From Candidatus Ratteibacteria bacterium (lineage in GTDB: Bacteria; Ratteibacteria; UBA8468; B48-G9; JAFGKM01), in the NCBI GenBank assembly GCA_028697565.1, contig JAQVEU010000042.1, forward strand, positions 1 to 6,667: a stretch of 6,667 bases of DNA, written 5' to 3'. How positions within the stretch are numbered: position 1 is the stretch's first letter; each line of letters starts with the position of its first letter. Positions 6,385 through 6,667 of this stretch are shown one piece after another. Position numbers and translations under genes: made by a program. The notes below the pieces were generated by a model. The model ran no database searches. It was not told the origin of the DNA and saw only the letters and a list, made by a program, of their open reading frames with translations.

Positions 6385-6420
6385 TTCCCCCTTTTAATAA
6401 AAGGGGGTTAGAGGGGATTT
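6381..6420 (-). repeat. Palindromic module 6 (inverted orientation)
   Basis: Read on the minus strand it begins AAATCCCCTCTAAC, identical for 14 bases to module 1. The perfect stem is CCCCCTTTT (6387-6395) with AAAAGGGGG (6399-6407) and an AAT loop. Confidence 0.65.
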
Positions 6421-6421
6421 A

Positions 6422-6475
6422 ATTCCTCCCCATATGAGGGGGGAGGATATAGGTGGGGGTGGTTAGAGAGGATTT
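6422..6475 (-). repeat. Palindromic module 7 (inverted, diverged)
   Basis: On the minus strand it opens AAATCCTCTCTAAC, one base off the module 1 and 6 leader. It ends in the stem CCTCCCC (6425-6431) / GGGGAGG (6440-6446) with an eight-base loop. It is longer than its relatives because of a G/T-rich insert containing the first copy of the 15-base direct repeat. Confidence 0.45.
6448..6462 (+). repeat. 15-base direct repeat, copy 1
   Basis: TATAGGTGGGGGTGG recurs exactly at 6508-6522, offset by 60 bases. Confidence 0.6.
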
Positions 6476-6504
6476 TTAGGTTTAGTGTTTTGGATTTAGA
6501 GTTT
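6470..6504 (+). repeat. Five-unit degenerate heptamer array
   Basis: The tract divides into five seven-base units: GGATTTT, TAGGTTT, AGTGTTT, TGGATTT and AGAGTTT. All end in TTT and have a purine-rich front. The minus strand reads as AAA-plus-four units. It fills most of the space between the two copies of the 15-base direct repeat. Confidence 0.5.
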
Positions 6505-6507
6505 ATT

Positions 6508-6522
6508 TATAGGTGGGGGTGG
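6508..6522 (+). repeat. 15-base direct repeat, copy 2
   Basis: This is identical to the copy at 6448-6462; the two bracket the heptamer array. Confidence 0.6.
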
Positions 6523-6540
6523 AGAGTAAAGGAAAAGTTC

Positions 6541-6667
6541 TCACCCTTACCCTTCTTGCCCTAACGGGCTTCGGTCAACGGGGGCAGTTCACCAACTCAC
6601 TGCCCTTGCCAAACGATGCTCGTTATTCCTCGCATCGGCAATACCCTCTCGCCCTCTGTGCTACACG
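6541..6667. other. GC-rich tail with three potential stem-loops, cut by the window edge
   Basis: Hand count gives 73 G or C in 127 bases (about 57%), far above the AT-rich genes to the left. Three inverted repeats are visible: GCCC TAAC GGGC (6558-6569), GGGCAGT (6582-6588) with ACTGCCC (6599-6605), and CGATGC (6614-6619) with GCATCG (6632-6637). One frame is open from 6530 to the edge but lacks a start codon and any familiar protein pattern. It may be the end of a dispersed repeat, a structured RNA or imported DNA; I cannot decide which. Confidence 0.4.

Larger units (their letters stand above)
6174..6475. repeat. Cluster of about seven palindromic C/G-rich repeat modules, head-to-head
   Basis: Modules share a plan: AAATC followed by a pyrimidine arm (CCCCTCTAAC or a variant), then a hairpin of C4-5 and T-rich bases, a short loop and the complementary A/G arm, ending in AATT or similar. 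Copies start at 6174 and 6212 on the plus strand, with partial copies around 6251-6280 and 6279-6306. Oppositely oriented copies run leftwards from 6384, 6420 and 6475. Short palindromic intergenic repeats of this style are common in some bacterial genomes; whether this family is mobilised or merely structural is unknown. Total number and borders are approximate. Confidence 0.7.
6092..6667. other. Gene-free, repeat-rich intergenic region running to the window edge
   Basis: No reading frame here has a start, ribosome site or recognisable protein family. The stretch holds a short AGTAGCR heptamer repeat, a cluster of C/G-rich hairpin modules, a polypurine tract, a 15-base direct repeat, a degenerate seven-base array and a GC-rich tail, listed separately. 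It contrasts sharply with the tight spacing of the genes to the left (gaps of 23-82 bases). Confidence 0.8.

Noticed and set aside
6174..6475. CRISPR array
   Set aside because: The repeats vary in sequence, change orientation and have no uniform unique spacers; no cas genes are nearby.
6530..6667. Start-less open frame of 46 codons through the GC-rich tail
   Set aside because: No start codon or ribosome site, no family resemblance, and the region has inverted-repeat structure instead; more likely a repeat than a gene.

Overview
The window is a stretch of an AT-rich bacterial chromosome carrying six ordinary housekeeping-type genes on both strands, followed by about 575 bases of repeat-filled, gene-free DNA. 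Two adjacent permease genes of the lipopolysaccharide exporter (LptF and LptG families) point to a Gram-negative, double-membraned bacterium. Frequent AGA and ATA codons fit a low-GC genome. The mixture of palindromic and heptameric intergenic repeats suggests an uncultivated lineage known from metagenomes, but I cannot name a phylum from this sequence.

Layout. On the minus strand from 4199 down to 1 lies an apparent operon: lptF, lptG (overlapping lptF by an ATGA junction) and glyS, the beta subunit of the tetrameric glycyl-tRNA synthetase, which runs off the left edge within a few residues of its expected end. A perfect 20-base palindrome fills the lptG-glyS gap next to the lptG stop codon. 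Only 29 bases separate lptF from the divergent comF-type phosphoribosyltransferase gene (4229-4855, plus). This converges on a yjbQ-family gene (4879-5295, minus). A short divergent promoter region then separates yjbQ from a gene for a secreted SYLF-domain (Ysc84/DUF500) protein (5378-6091, plus).

From 6092 to the right edge I see no credible gene. This stretch holds, in order: a three-unit heptamer repeat; a cluster of about seven related C/G-rich hairpin modules arranged head-to-head around a polypurine tract and containing a 14-base inverted repeat pair 247 bases across; a 15-base direct repeat 60 bases apart; a five-unit degenerate heptamer array; and a 127-base GC-rich tail (about 57% GC by hand count) with three potential stem-loops.

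Working together: LptF and LptG would form the membrane part of the LptB2FG transporter that extracts lipopolysaccharide from the inner membrane. GlyS charges tRNA-Gly together with a GlyQ alpha subunit that is not in this window. The other three genes have no obvious functional link to each other. I found no defence system, CRISPR array, transposase or RNA gene. The items most worth a second look are the palindrome before glyS, the intergenic repeat cluster, and the extremely tight divergent lptF/comF junction without recognisable Shine-Dalgarno sites.
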